Positions 44,079 to 53,932 of a stretch of DNA of 64,000 nucleotides are shown here, piece after piece. Position numbers and translations under genes: made by a program. Within the stretch, counting starts at the first letter, position 1. Every line of letters starts with the position of its first letter. This DNA is from a bacterium 1xD8-48. Its GTDB lineage: Bacteria > Bacillota > Clostridia > Lachnospirales > Lachnospiraceae. Location of the stretch: the NCBI GenBank assembly GCA_009917455.1, contig QZDS01000002.1:124001-188000 (forward strand), in the 5' to 3' direction. The notes below the pieces were generated by a model. The model was not told the DNA's origin, made no database searches, and worked only from the letters and a program-made list of their open reading frames with translations.

Positions 44079-46499
44079 ATGGACTATCAGCTATCATTAA
44101 AAAAACTGTCGGCAAAAAACATCTATCCCTTAGGAGCAGACTTCAAAGGAACCGGAAACAGCGGTGAGACAATTTCCTTCACCAACTATTATATGGAAAG
44201 AAACGGCCGCCCCTTCTTTGGCGTGAGCGGGGAATTTCACTTCAGCAGGATGAACGCGGAGCGTTGGGAGGACGAGCTGATTAAAATGAAAATGTGCAAA
44301 ATCAACATGGTGACGACCTATGTGTTCTGGATTCACCATGAGGAGGAAGAGGGCGTCTTTGATTTTTCCGGCAGTAAGGATATCCGCAGATTTGTTAAGC
44401 TTTGCAAAAAACACGGCCTGTATGTGATTCTGCGGGTGGGCCCTTTTGACCACGGCGAGGTGCGCAACGGTGGGCTGCCTGACTGGCTCTACGGCAAGCC
44501 CTTTGAGGTGCGGAAAATCAGCGGGGAATTTCTGGCTTATACGGAGCGGCTTTATTCAAAGATAGCGAAAGAGGTGGCCGGATTGTTCTTTCAGGACGGT
44601 GGGCCGATTATCGGGGTACAGATTGATAACGAATATATGCATTCCTCCGCGCCCTGGGAGATTACCACGGGAATCTCCGACGAGTGGGTGTTTAAAGGGG
44701 ACGAAGGAGAGGAATATATGCTGCGGTTAAAAGCATTGGCGGCAAAGTGCGGCCTGACTCCCGTATTTTATACCTGTACGGGCTGGGGAGGCACGCCCAC
44801 GCCGAAGTCCATGATGCCTCTGTGGGGCGGCTATGCTTTCCGGCCCTGGATTTTTTATTCCCACAAGGGAGAGCATCCGGCCACCGGGGAATACGTGTAT
44901 CAGGATTTTCACAATAACGAGGCGGTATGCACCAATGATTTTAAACCGGCGTATAAGCCGGAGGAAAAGCCCTACGCCTGCTGCGAGATGGGGGGCGGTA
45001 TGGGATGCAGTTACTATTACCGGTTCCGGTTCCCGTATAAAAGCGTGGACGCCATGGCGAATATTAAAATTGCTTCGGGCTGCAATTTTCTGGGCTATTA
45101 CATGTTTCAGGGCGGAAGCAATCCGGTGGGAAAAAGCGGTATTTTTATGAACGAGGGACAGGTGCCGAAAATATCCTATGATTATCAGGCGGCTCTTGGA
45201 GAGTTCGGGCAGATAAGGGAATCCTACAGGAGGCTGAAATGCATTCACTATTTTACGGAAGCTTTCGGGGAGCGGCTGTGCGGCCTGAAAACGGTGCTGC
45301 CGGAGGGCGCGTCGCATATTCTGCCCACGGATAAAGAAACCTTGCGCTATGCGGTGCGCACGGACGGAAAAAGAGGTTTCCTTTTTGTCAACAATTATCA
45401 GGACCACGGGCCATTGCCGGACAGGCATGGAGAGCAGATTACGCTGTCGCTTCCGGGGGAGGAGCTTGTCTTTTCCATTGACATTGCGTGCGACGAGAAT
45501 GCCATTCTGCCCTTTCATTTTGATATGGACGGGATTGATTTGGTAAAAGCCATGGCCCAGCCTGTCACGGTGATTTCTCCCGGCGGGGAAAAAACATATG
45601 TATTTTTAAAGCCGGAGGGAATGAAAGCGGAGTTTGTGTTTGAGGAAGACGCCATCGTAAGCGGACGCGTTGTGGACGATGGTAAGGTGGACGAAAACGT
45701 AAGCGGGGCGTGCGGCAATGAAGACAGAACTGCCGGAACCAGGAATGAAACGCGTGATAAAAGCGGAAAGCCAAACAGATATATCTGCGCGGAAAATCAG
45801 GAGGCAGAACGGTTTTTTGTGGAAAAAGGAAATACAAAAGCCGCCGTTTTCGTACTGAGCCGCAAAATGGCGGAAAAAATGTTCTGCGTCAGAGGAGGCA
45901 GGCTTTTGTTTACGGACGCTGCGGTTCTGGAGGACGAGGGAGGGATTCGTTTAGAGATGACAGAGGATTCATGCCGGGCGGCGGTTTATCCGGCAGAAAA
46001 TCTGTCAGAAATTCCGGCGGATATATCAGGAACAAGAAAGAAGCGTTTTGCAGGCGAAGCGGAAGCCGCCGGTTCCATTTTGCACCGTTATACATTGAAA
46101 GCCGGTAAAAAGCAGATTGACGTAAAGGTGAATCAGGTAAGCGGAAGCAGATACACAATTACTTTCCCGGAGAATTTTATGGACGGTCTTAAAGACGCGA
46201 TTCTGCAGCTTGACTACCGGGGGGATATCGGCCACGCGTTTATCGACGGGAAGATGATACACGACAATTTCTGCAACGGCGCGCCCTGGGAAATCGGATT
46301 AAGGGAATTTGCCGGAGAACTTGCGGATAAGCCTCTGACAATTTACATTACCCCGCTTAAGAAAGGTGCGAAGGTCAATGCGGAAACGGCGATGGCCGCC
46401 CGGACAGAAGAAGCGGAGGAATCCATCGGGGAACTGATGGGGGTGAGGGTTCTGCCGGTTTATGAAGTCAGATTTACAGAAGATATCATTATGCTTTAA
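44079..46499 (+). CDS. GH35 beta-galactosidase
   Basis: The 806-aa enzyme lacks a signal peptide, so it is probably cytoplasmic. The GH35 barrel fills the first half: GVSGEFHFSRMNAERWEDELIKMK, MVTTYVFWIHHEEEEGVFDFSG, LRVGPFDHGEVRNGGLPDWL, acid/base Glu185 (VQIDNEY) and candidate nucleophile Glu303 (YACCEMGGGMG). The C-terminal half is beta-rich, with a charged insert near residues 530-570. It removes terminal beta-galactose from oligosaccharides. It converges on an AraC gene and shares the locus with DUF5107 and GH2 proteins, so a beta-galactoside-containing plant or host glycan is the likely substrate. Confidence 0.88.
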   Translation: MDYQLSLKKLSAKNIYPLGADFKGTGNSGETISFTNYYMERNGRPFFGVSGEFHFSRMNAERWEDELIKMKMCKINMVTTYVFWIHHEEEEGVFDFSGSKDIRRFVKLCKKHGLYVILRVGPFDHGEVRNGGLPDWLYGKPFEVRKISGEFLAYTERLYSKIAKEVAGLFFQDGGPIIGVQIDNEYMHSSAPWEITTGISDEWVFKGDEGEEYMLRLKALAAKCGLTPVFYTCTGWGGTPTPKSMMPLWGGYAFRPWIFYSHKGEHPATGEYVYQDFHNNEAVCTNDFKPAYKPEEKPYACCEMGGGMGCSYYYRFRFPYKSVDAMANIKIASGCNFLGYYMFQGGSNPVGKSGIFMNEGQVPKISYDYQAALGEFGQIRESYRRLKCIHYFTEAFGERLCGLKTVLPEGASHILPTDKETLRYAVRTDGKRGFLFVNNYQDHGPLPDRHGEQITLSLPGEELVFSIDIACDENAILPFHFDMDGIDLVKAMAQPVTVISPGGEKTYVFLKPEGMKAEFVFEEDAIVSGRVVDDGKVDENVSGACGNEDRTAGTRNETRDKSGKPNRYICAENQEAERFFVEKGNTKAAVFVLSRKMAEKMFCVRGGRLLFTDAAVLEDEGGIRLEMTEDSCRAAVYPAENLSEIPADISGTRKKRFAGEAEAAGSILHRYTLKAGKKQIDVKVNQVSGSRYTITFPENFMDGLKDAILQLDYRGDIGHAFIDGKMIHDNFCNGAPWEIGLREFAGELADKPLTIYITPLKKGAKVNAETAMAARTEEAEESIGELMGVRVLPVYEVRFTEDIIML

Positions 46500-46511
46500 G
46501 GGAAATCTTTT

Positions 46512-47366
46512 TCAAACCTCCACCCCCCGGAAATGGATACTGTCATTGTGCTTATATTCTTTCGGCGACATTCCAACCACCTTCTTAAAAATCCGCGAAA
46601 AATAATACTGGTCGGAATATCCGAGCTGCTGCGCCACCTCGTAAACATAGGAGTCCGTAACCCGGAGAAGCCGGCAGGCTTTTTTCATTTTCAGATTGAT
46701 AAAAAAATCCATAGGGGCATGCTGCGTGTACTTCTGGAAAATGGCGTTTAAATAGCTTTTGGATAAATCAAATTCCACCACAATATCCTCCAGACTCAAA
46801 TTATCTTCCAGATGCTTTGACATATAGCGAATAACATTGGTCACGTGCTTGTTCTGTTCCAGAGTGGTATTCACCTTTTCCCTGTGGTAGGTTTCCGCCA
46901 GAATCAGGGAAAGCACCTGAGAAATGTAGATAAAATTGCCAAGGGTATAGTTGCCGTCTAAAACCCGGAAAAGCAAATCAAACAGAAAGTGCATACGGTT
47001 TTTGGCGTTTTCCGAGTTAAACACAATGGTTTTGCAGTCGTTTAAGGGAAAATATCTGGTATCCTCCCCTTTCAGATGCACCCATAAAATACTCCATGGA
47101 TTATCCGGGCAGGCGTAATAAAGATGTTTTTTAAAACGCGGGATACAGAACGCCTGATTTTCGCTGAGGGCATATTCCTTTCCTTCCACAACAATGATTC
47201 CGCTTCCCTCCGTGCAGTACATGAAGATATACTCTTCAATGCCCTCCTTTCGCTCCCGGTAGTGGTGTTCGGCACGGGGGAAAAATCCTACGTCTGTCAA
47301 ATAAAGTCTTCTTACCTGCGGGTGTTCCACGTAATCCTGAAAAGATTCCGTAGGGAGGACTATCAT
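46512..47366 (-). CDS. AraC-family transcriptional regulator
   Basis: The protein of about 285 aa has an N-terminal cupin-like sugar-sensing domain (EYIFMYCTEGSGIIVVEGKEYAL...FCIPRFKKHLYYA) and a C-terminal double HTH (NLSLEDIVVEFDLSKSYLNAIFQKYT; VYEVAQQLGYSDQYYFSRIFKKVVGMSPKEYK). Upstream in-frame ATGs at 47450 and 47414 lack ribosome sites, while AAGGGAG precedes the ATG at 47366. It probably activates the divergent DUF5107-GH2 operon and perhaps the GH35 gene. Confidence 0.88.
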   Translation of the reverse strand: MIVLPTESFQDYVEHPQVRRLYLTDVGFFPRAEHHYRERKEGIEEYIFMYCTEGSGIIVVEGKEYALSENQAFCIPRFKKHLYYACPDNPWSILWVHLKGEDTRYFPLNDCKTIVFNSENAKNRMHFLFDLLFRVLDGNYTLGNFIYISQVLSLILAETYHREKVNTTLEQNKHVTNVIRYMSKHLEDNLSLEDIVVEFDLSKSYLNAIFQKYTQHAPMDFFINLKMKKACRLLRVTDSYVYEVAQQLGYSDQYYFSRIFKKVVGMSPKEYKHNDSIHFRGVEV

Positions 47367-47406
47367 CTGCTCTCCCTTAAATCCGTCTGATTTCCATTCC
47401 TGTAAA

Positions 47407-47502
47407 CTGTCCATAGGCAGAGAATAGCATATTTGTGGAATATTGTCCATTATTACTTACGATATGATATTCTTTTTTCCTTTTGTCCATGCTAATATGA
47501 TA
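47407..47502. repeat. Repeated TGTCCAT and ATATGATA elements between AraC and DUF5107 genes
   Basis: TGTCCAT occurs at 47408-47414, 47444-47450 and 47484-47490, and ATATGATA at 47462-47469 and 47495-47502, all in one orientation. Spacings of 36 and 40 bp are near whole helical turns. They are candidate sites for the AraC protein. Confidence 0.4.
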
Positions 47503-47569
47503 CCAGAATGCAACGGAAATTAAGCATATACAATCTGTTTATCTGACTTGGAGGAAAAGGAGAAGACTT

Positions 47570-50500
47570 ATGGAAAGCAAAAATAGCGTTAAAATCTGGG
47601 AGGAGTCCTGCATCATTCCCACTTACCCGGTATGTCCGCCGGAAAAAAGTCCCCTGTTTATTGAAAAGCGGGCTTATCAGGGGAGTACCGGAAAGGTATA
47701 TCCGCTGCCGGTGACGGAAAAGATATCCGATGAAAAAAAGGACGTGGCCTACAAGGCGGTATATCTGGAAAACGAATATTTGAAAGTGATGGTTTTTCCC
47801 GAGCTGGGAGGACGAATTCAGCGGGCTTATGACAAAACCAACGGGTATGATTTTGTCTATTACAATCATGTGATTAAACCGGCTCTTGTAGGGCTTACCG
47901 GGCCGTGGATTTCCGGGGGTATTGAGTTTAACTGGCCTCAGCACCACCGGCCCTCCACCTATTCCCCTGTTGACTATACGCTGTCGGAAAATCCCGACGG
48001 TTCCTGTACGGTTTATGTGAGCGAGACGGATAAGATGTACGGGACAAAGGGAATGGCGGCGATTTCTTTGTATCCGGGAAAAGCGTACATAGAAATTAAA
48101 GGGCAGCTTTATAATCACACCGATTTGCCCCAGACCTTCCTCTGGTGGGCGAATCCTGCGGTGCCGGTGAACGATAACACTTACTCGGTTTTTCCGCCTG
48201 ACGTAAACGCGGTGATGGATCATGGAAAAAGGGCGGTTTCCACCTTCCCCATAGCCACCGGCGAATATTATAAGAGCGACTACTCCGCAGGCGTGGATAT
48301 TTCCCGCTATAAAAACGTGAAGGTGCCCACCTCTTACATGGCGGCGCACTCAGATTTTGACTTTATCGGAAATTATGACGAAGGTCTGGAGGCGGGTCTT
48401 TTGCATGTGGCGGACCATCACGTTTCCCCGGGCAAAAAGCAGTGGACGTGGGGGAACGGCGACTTCGGGCGGACCTGGGACAGGAACCTGACGGACGAGG
48501 ACGGCCCTTACATCGAGTTGATGACAGGTGTGTTCGCGGACAATCAGCCTGACTTTACCTGGTTAAAGCCCCATGAGGAAAAGACTTTTGTACAGTATTT
48601 CATGCCCTACAAGGGTGTCGGACGGGTGGGGAACGCCACGAAGGATGCCATGGTAAGCCTTTCGGAGGGAGAAAATGGTCAGGCGCTGCTGAAGGTTTAC
48701 GCAACGGCGGATTACCCGGAGGCGACTGTAAAAGTGACGGCAGAAGACAAAGTCCTTTACGAGGAAAAAGTATCTCTAAGCCCGGCCGCCTGCCATACCG
48801 CTTCTTTTCCGGTAGAGGATATGGGCATTATCGGCAAAAAATCCTGCCGGGTATCGGTAAAAAGCGGAGGAAAGGTGCTTGTGGACTATTCCGTGTATGA
48901 GAAACGCCCGGAGCCAATTCCCTCGCCGGCGGAAAGCATGAAAGCGCCGGAGGAGCTGAAATCCACGGAGGAGCTTTATCTGGCGGCAACCCATCTGGAG
49001 CAGTACCGTCATGCTACCTGTGAGCCTGCCGACTATTATCTGGAGGGACTGCGGAGAGACAAAACGGATATCCGTTTAAATAACGGCTACGGGCTTTTAC
49101 TTTTTAAGAGAGGCTGCGTAAAGGAAAGTATTCCTTATTTCGAGGCGGCAATCAAAAAACAGACCTGGAAAACTCCGAATCCCTACTACGGGGAATGCTG
49201 CTTTAATCTGGGGCTGGCGCTGGAGGCGGCAGGACAGGAGCAAAAAGCCTACGACGCATTTTATAAATCCACATGGAGTGCGGAGACTCAGAGCGCCGGA
49301 TTTTTCTGGCTGGCAAATCTGGCGGCCCGTAAAGGAAATTATGAGGATGCGCTGGAATTTGTTTCCAAATCCCTGCTTCATAACTGGCACAACATGAAGG
49401 CCCGTACCTTAAAGGCGGCAGTCATGAGAAAACTTTCCATGGACGCGTCGGGATTTTTGAAGGAAAGTCTGGAAATCGACCCTCTTTATATGGGATGTCT
49501 TTATGAACAGGCGGCGGGTAAGCCGGAGAGCGGCCTTTGGCGAACATGGACAGAGAAAATGCGGGACGAAGCCCACAATTATCTGGAGCTGTCTCTGGAC
49601 TATGGCAAGGCGGGATTTTACGAGGACGCGCTGGCGATTCTGGAAGCGTGTCCGGCAAAAAGCCCCATGCGCCGGTATTATCAGGGGTATATGTACGGGA
49701 AGCTGGGAGACGGTAAGGCTTGCGAAGAGTATTTCCTGAAAGGGGAAAGGGAAGATTCCGATTACTGTTTCCCGAACCGGGTGGAGGAAATCGGGATTCT
49801 GGAAGCGGCGATAGAAAAGCTTGGCGACGCCCCTATGGCGCACTATTACCTGGGTAATCTGTACTATGATAAAAAGCAGTACAAAAGAGCCGCAAAGCAT
49901 TGGGAAGAGGCGGTTTTGGCAAAAGAGAATCTGGCTATGGCTTACCGGAACCTGTCTATCTTTTATTTCAACAAAGAGCATGACGGGAAAAAGGCTCTGG
50001 CGGCGATGGAAAAAGCCTGCTGTCTGGACGAAACCTATCCCCGCTTCCTTCTGGAATACGACCAGCTTGCCGCAAAGCTGAATCTGCCAAACGAAACGAG
50101 GCTGGCGGCGCTCAAAGCCCGCAGGGAGCTTGTGGAAGAAAGAGACGATTTATATCTGCGCTATATCACCCTTTTAAACTGCCAGGGAGGATATGAGGAA
50201 GCGCTGGAAGCCCTTAAAAATCACAGATTCCATCCATGGGAGGGCGGCGAAGGCAAGGTAAGCGCGCAGTACCGCTATGCGCTGACGGAGCTGGCAAAGG
50301 AAAAGCTGGAGCAAAAGAAAGCCGGCGAAGCCATGGAATTGCTGGAAGCGACCATTGCCTATCCGGAAAATCTGGGAGAAGGAAAACTGCCTAACGTGCC
50401 GGATAATCAGGCTCATTATTACATGGGAATTGCCAGCCGCATGCTTGGAGACGAGGAAAAGGCGGCGGAATATTTTGAACTGGCGGCATCGGGACCTCAG

Positions 50501-50863
50501 GAACCGGAAAAGGCGCTTTACTATAATGACCAGCCTTCGGATTTCATTTTCTATCAGGGACTGGCAAACGAGGAGCTGGGTCGGAGCGGGGCGGCAAAGA
50601 AAGCTTATCACCAGCTTACGATTTTCGGGGAAAAGCATCTGTTCGACGAGGTATCCTACGATTTCTTTGCGGTGTCGCTGCCGGAAATCGAGGTTTACCA
50701 GGACGATATTACCCTGCGCAATATACAGTACTGCAATTATTTAAGGGCCCTGGGCGCAATCGGTCTTGGGGAGAAGAAAAAGGCAAAAGAACTGTTGGAA
50801 GAAATCCTGAAAAAACAGGCCGACCATCAGGGCGCGCTTTCACACAGAGAAATGACACGTTGA
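47570..50863 (+). CDS. DUF5107-TPR protein of a glycan-utilisation locus
   Basis: This 1097-aa cytoplasmic protein has an N-terminal DUF5107 domain (residues about 40-350; VMVFPELGGRIQRAYDKTNGYDFVYYN, GGIEFNWPQHHRPSTY), which resembles a mutarotase-like beta-sandwich. Residues about 460-1090 are TPR repeats (EESIPYFEAAIKKQ; AHYYLGNLYYDKKQYKRAAKHWEEAV; MAYRNLSIFYFNKEHDGKKALAAMEKA). It has no proven activity. Such proteins recur beside GH2, GH35 and rhamnosidase-type genes. It may bind or hydrolyse a sugar. It has a strong ribosome site (GGAGGAAAAGGAG) and is followed by the GH2 gene. Confidence 0.75.
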   Translation: MESKNSVKIWEESCIIPTYPVCPPEKSPLFIEKRAYQGSTGKVYPLPVTEKISDEKKDVAYKAVYLENEYLKVMVFPELGGRIQRAYDKTNGYDFVYYNHVIKPALVGLTGPWISGGIEFNWPQHHRPSTYSPVDYTLSENPDGSCTVYVSETDKMYGTKGMAAISLYPGKAYIEIKGQLYNHTDLPQTFLWWANPAVPVNDNTYSVFPPDVNAVMDHGKRAVSTFPIATGEYYKSDYSAGVDISRYKNVKVPTSYMAAHSDFDFIGNYDEGLEAGLLHVADHHVSPGKKQWTWGNGDFGRTWDRNLTDEDGPYIELMTGVFADNQPDFTWLKPHEEKTFVQYFMPYKGVGRVGNATKDAMVSLSEGENGQALLKVYATADYPEATVKVTAEDKVLYEEKVSLSPAACHTASFPVEDMGIIGKKSCRVSVKSGGKVLVDYSVYEKRPEPIPSPAESMKAPEELKSTEELYLAATHLEQYRHATCEPADYYLEGLRRDKTDIRLNNGYGLLLFKRGCVKESIPYFEAAIKKQTWKTPNPYYGECCFNLGLALEAAGQEQKAYDAFYKSTWSAETQSAGFFWLANLAARKGNYEDALEFVSKSLLHNWHNMKARTLKAAVMRKLSMDASGFLKESLEIDPLYMGCLYEQAAGKPESGLWRTWTEKMRDEAHNYLELSLDYGKAGFYEDALAILEACPAKSPMRRYYQGYMYGKLGDGKACEEYFLKGEREDSDYCFPNRVEEIGILEAAIEKLGDAPMAHYYLGNLYYDKKQYKRAAKHWEEAVLAKENLAMAYRNLSIFYFNKEHDGKKALAAMEKACCLDETYPRFLLEYDQLAAKLNLPNETRLAALKARRELVEERDDLYLRYITLLNCQGGYEEALEALKNHRFHPWEGGEGKVSAQYRYALTELAKEKLEQKKAGEAMELLEATIAYPENLGEGKLPNVPDNQAHYYMGIASRMLGDEEKAAEYFELAASGPQEPEKALYYNDQPSDFIFYQGLANEELGRSGAAKKAYHQLTIFGEKHLFDEVSYDFFAVSLPEIEVYQDDITLRNIQYCNYLRALGAIGLGEKKKAKELLEEILKKQADHQGALSHREMTR

Positions 50864-50953
50864 GAGGAAAGGACGCGCGGACATTGGCGTAAAGCATATA
50901 CGTGGCGCCGCGGCATGGCCGCGGGCATCACGGGAGAGGGTAAGGAAAAGAGA

Positions 50954-53794
50954 ATGTTCTATTCATTAGAGGGTATCTGGCAGGCAGGTCTTGACGGAGG
51001 AATCGGCGGGGAAATGAGGCTGCCCGGCACACTGGACGAAAACGGCCTTGGCCATAAGGACGCGGGGGCCAATCAGTGGCACCCGGAGGCGGCAATCGGA
51101 AACGCCGGGGAGGGCTTTGACTCTGACGGCCCCATTGCCACCAGATTTACAAGAAAGCATACCTATGAGGGGGAGGCAAGGCTGACCAGAAGGATTGCTT
51201 TTCATCCGCCGGAGGGGAAGCGGGTTTTTCTGGAAGCGGAGAGGGCAAGGTGTTTAAGGCTTTTAGTGGATGGAAAGGAAGTGCCGGATTTTGTGCCGCC
51301 TTCCATCACAACGCCCCATGTGTTCGAGGTGACGGGGCTGCTTGACGGAGACAACGCCCTGACGCTGCTTTCGGACAACAGCTATCCGGGACTGCCCCAC
51401 GACGCTATCGTTTATTCCTCGGCCGCCACGGACGAGACACAGACCAACTGGAACGGCGTTTTGGGTTATCTGCGCCTTCGGGTGGAGGAGCCGGTGTTTC
51501 TCTCCGCCGTGCGGGTTTATCCTAAAGGGGCGGGGCTGACAATCCGTGCGGAGATTGCGGCGGCGGAGCCTTACAGCGGAACGCTGCGCGTCACCTCCGG
51601 GGCTTTAAAGGAAGCGGTTTCCGCGGAGGTAAGCGTACCCGCAGGAAAAAGCACAGTGGAAATAAAGGAGATTCCGCTGGCGGAAGATGTGCGTCGGTGG
51701 GACGAGTACGAGGGGAACCTTTACGAGCTTACGGCAGGGCTTTCCGGCTTTTCAGAGAAAAAGATTACCTTTGGCGTGCGGGATTTCGGTGACAACGGAA
51801 AAGGGCGGCTTGCCGTTAACGGAAGAACTTTTTTCCTGCGGAGCGAGGCAAACTGCGGGGAATTTCCCGAGACAGGCTATCCGCCCATGGAGGCGTCGGA
51901 ATGGACGAAGATTCTGGAAACCTACAAATCTTACGGCATTAACTGTGTGCGTTTCCATTCCCACTGCCCTCCGGAGGCGGCGTTTACGGCGGCTGACGGG
52001 ATGGGTATGATGATGCAGCCGGAGCTTTCCCACTGGAACCCGAAAAACGCGTTTGAGCCGGAGGACAGTTTTTCCTATTATCAGACGGAACTGGAACAGA
52101 CCATTCTCATGCTGGCAAACCATCCCTCGTTCGTGATGCTTACTCTTGGAAATGAGCTGTGTACCGGAAAAACCGGACATGAGCGCATGAGCTTTCTGCT
52201 GGATAAGGCAAGGACGCTGGACGATACCCGTCTTTACGCCAACGGCTCCAACGTTCATTACGGAACTGTGGGCTGCGACGGCGACAGCGATTTTTATACT
52301 TCCCAGTCCTATTTCAGAGAGCCGCTTCGGGGAATTTTCGCGGGAATGCCGGATTTGATGGAGCGGGAGGAAAAACGCGCCAGACAGGAGAGGCAGGAGC
52401 AGACGCCGGACGGGCTGGAAAAGGCGGAGCAAAAGGCGGATGAGGCAGATACCGACGGTGCGGATACGCCGAAAGCCATCCGGATTAAGGGCTATATCAA
52501 TAACCAGTATCCCAATGCGCGAACCAATTACGACGCTTCCATGGAAAGCCTGCGAAAAGATTTCAAAAAGCCGGTTTTCAGCTTCGAGGTGGGGCAGTTC
52601 GAGGTTCTCCCCTGTTTTGAGGAGCTTGAAGATTTTCACGGGATTTCAGACCCGGCCAATTACCGCCTGATTCGGGAGAAGGCGGACAAACTGGGACTTT
52701 TACCGGAGTGGAACCGGTATGTGGAGGCCACAGGGGAGCTGTCCCGGATTGGTTACCGTGAGGAAATCGAAGCGGCCATGCGGACGAAGGAACTGTCGGG
52801 CATTTCCCTTCTGGGATTACAGGATTTCCCGGGACAGGGAACCGCTCTGGTGGGGATGCTGGACTCCCACTTAAAACCGAAGCCCTTTGCCTTCGCAAAG
52901 CCGGAGGCGTTCCGGGCCTTTTTCCGCGACACGCTGCCGCTGGCGCTTCTTGAAAAGTATACCTATGAAGCGGGAGAGGTATTGCAGGCCGACATTCAGG
53001 TGGCGAATTTCGGGAAAAAGAATCTCTGCGGAGAAATAGGGTACGCGCTGAAAGGAAAGGACATTATTATAGAAGGAACTCTGCCAGAGGCAAGCTGCCC
53101 GGCAGGCGAAAATACTATGGCCGGCAGGCTGGAAATTCCTTTGCAGGACATAGAAAAGGCGGTTCGGCTGGATTTGACTGTCAGCGTAGGCGGCAGTGAG
53201 ATTTCCAATACCTATCCCGTATGGGTTTATCCGAAGACGGAGCCGGTCTGCCCGGACGACGTGTACGAGACCAGATGCTTTGACGAAAAGGCAAGGGAGG
53301 TTTTGGCGGCGGGAGGCAAGGTGTATCTGTCGCCGGATTCCACCCCGGAAGCTCTGCCAAAGTCCATTCAGGCGCAGTTTACCACGGATTTCTGGTCTGT
53401 GGGTACATTCCCGCTGCAGGAGGGCGGTATGGGGCAGTTGATTGACGAGTCCCACCCTGTTTTTGAAGGCTTTCCCACGGAGTTTCACACAAACTGGCAG
53501 TGGTGGCCAATGGCGGGCCAGCGGGCAATTATTCTGCCGGAAGCATTGCCAAAGGAGGTGAAGTCCATTATTACGGAGATGGACAGCTACGCCTATATGC
53601 GGCCCATGACGCAGCTTTTAGAATGCCGCTGCGGCAAAGGGCGGCTGCTGTTATCGTCCATGGGACTTCAGAATCTTCAGCAGTATCCGGAAGCAAGAGC
53701 CCTTCTTTTATCCATCTATAATTACCTTGCATCGGAAAAATTTAAGCCAAAGCAGGAGATGGAACCGGAGATGGTGGCGAAGCTGGTAAGATAG
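50954..53794 (+). CDS. GH2-family glycosidase
   Basis: The 946-aa enzyme has an N-terminal jelly-roll sugar-binding domain (residues 60-160; LEAERARCLRLLVDGKEVP), an Ig-like domain, then the GH2 barrel: YGINCVRFHSHCPPEAAF, acid/base Glu401 (LTLGNEL) and candidate nucleophile Glu545 (FSFEVGQFE). Unlike classical LacZ it carries an acidic, charged insertion at residues about 470-510. Beta-galactosidase, glucuronidase or related activity is possible. The start at 50954 is preferred over an upstream ATG because of the AAGGAAAAGAG site. It is co-transcribed with the DUF5107 gene. Confidence 0.82.
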   Translation: MFYSLEGIWQAGLDGGIGGEMRLPGTLDENGLGHKDAGANQWHPEAAIGNAGEGFDSDGPIATRFTRKHTYEGEARLTRRIAFHPPEGKRVFLEAERARCLRLLVDGKEVPDFVPPSITTPHVFEVTGLLDGDNALTLLSDNSYPGLPHDAIVYSSAATDETQTNWNGVLGYLRLRVEEPVFLSAVRVYPKGAGLTIRAEIAAAEPYSGTLRVTSGALKEAVSAEVSVPAGKSTVEIKEIPLAEDVRRWDEYEGNLYELTAGLSGFSEKKITFGVRDFGDNGKGRLAVNGRTFFLRSEANCGEFPETGYPPMEASEWTKILETYKSYGINCVRFHSHCPPEAAFTAADGMGMMMQPELSHWNPKNAFEPEDSFSYYQTELEQTILMLANHPSFVMLTLGNELCTGKTGHERMSFLLDKARTLDDTRLYANGSNVHYGTVGCDGDSDFYTSQSYFREPLRGIFAGMPDLMEREEKRARQERQEQTPDGLEKAEQKADEADTDGADTPKAIRIKGYINNQYPNARTNYDASMESLRKDFKKPVFSFEVGQFEVLPCFEELEDFHGISDPANYRLIREKADKLGLLPEWNRYVEATGELSRIGYREEIEAAMRTKELSGISLLGLQDFPGQGTALVGMLDSHLKPKPFAFAKPEAFRAFFRDTLPLALLEKYTYEAGEVLQADIQVANFGKKNLCGEIGYALKGKDIIIEGTLPEASCPAGENTMAGRLEIPLQDIEKAVRLDLTVSVGGSEISNTYPVWVYPKTEPVCPDDVYETRCFDEKAREVLAAGGKVYLSPDSTPEALPKSIQAQFTTDFWSVGTFPLQEGGMGQLIDESHPVFEGFPTEFHTNWQWWPMAGQRAIILPEALPKEVKSIITEMDSYAYMRPMTQLLECRCGKGRLLLSSMGLQNLQQYPEARALLLSIYNYLASEKFKPKQEMEPEMVAKLVR

Positions 53795-53823
53795 GAGAAA
53801 ATGAAATCTTATGAGGTGAGAGC

Positions 53824-53920
53824 GGGCTGTCACAACAAGAAAAAGGCATACAAGATACAGCGTTTTCATTTCCAGCAAAAAGGCAATATCCTGTATAAAA
53901 ATTTCTTAATGCGACAGCCC
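53824..53920. mobile_element. 97-bp MITE-like element with 19-bp terminal inverted repeats
   Basis: The ends GGGCTGTCaCAacAAGAAA (53824-53842) and, on the reverse strand, GGGCTGTCgCAttAAGAAA (53902-53920) match at 16 of 19 positions. The interior is non-coding. No target-site duplication is obvious. It lies between two convergent genes and could also fold as a terminator. The terminal sequence resembles those of short repeats common in Lachnospiraceae. Confidence 0.55.
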
Positions 53921-53932
53921 CTTCAATAAAAT

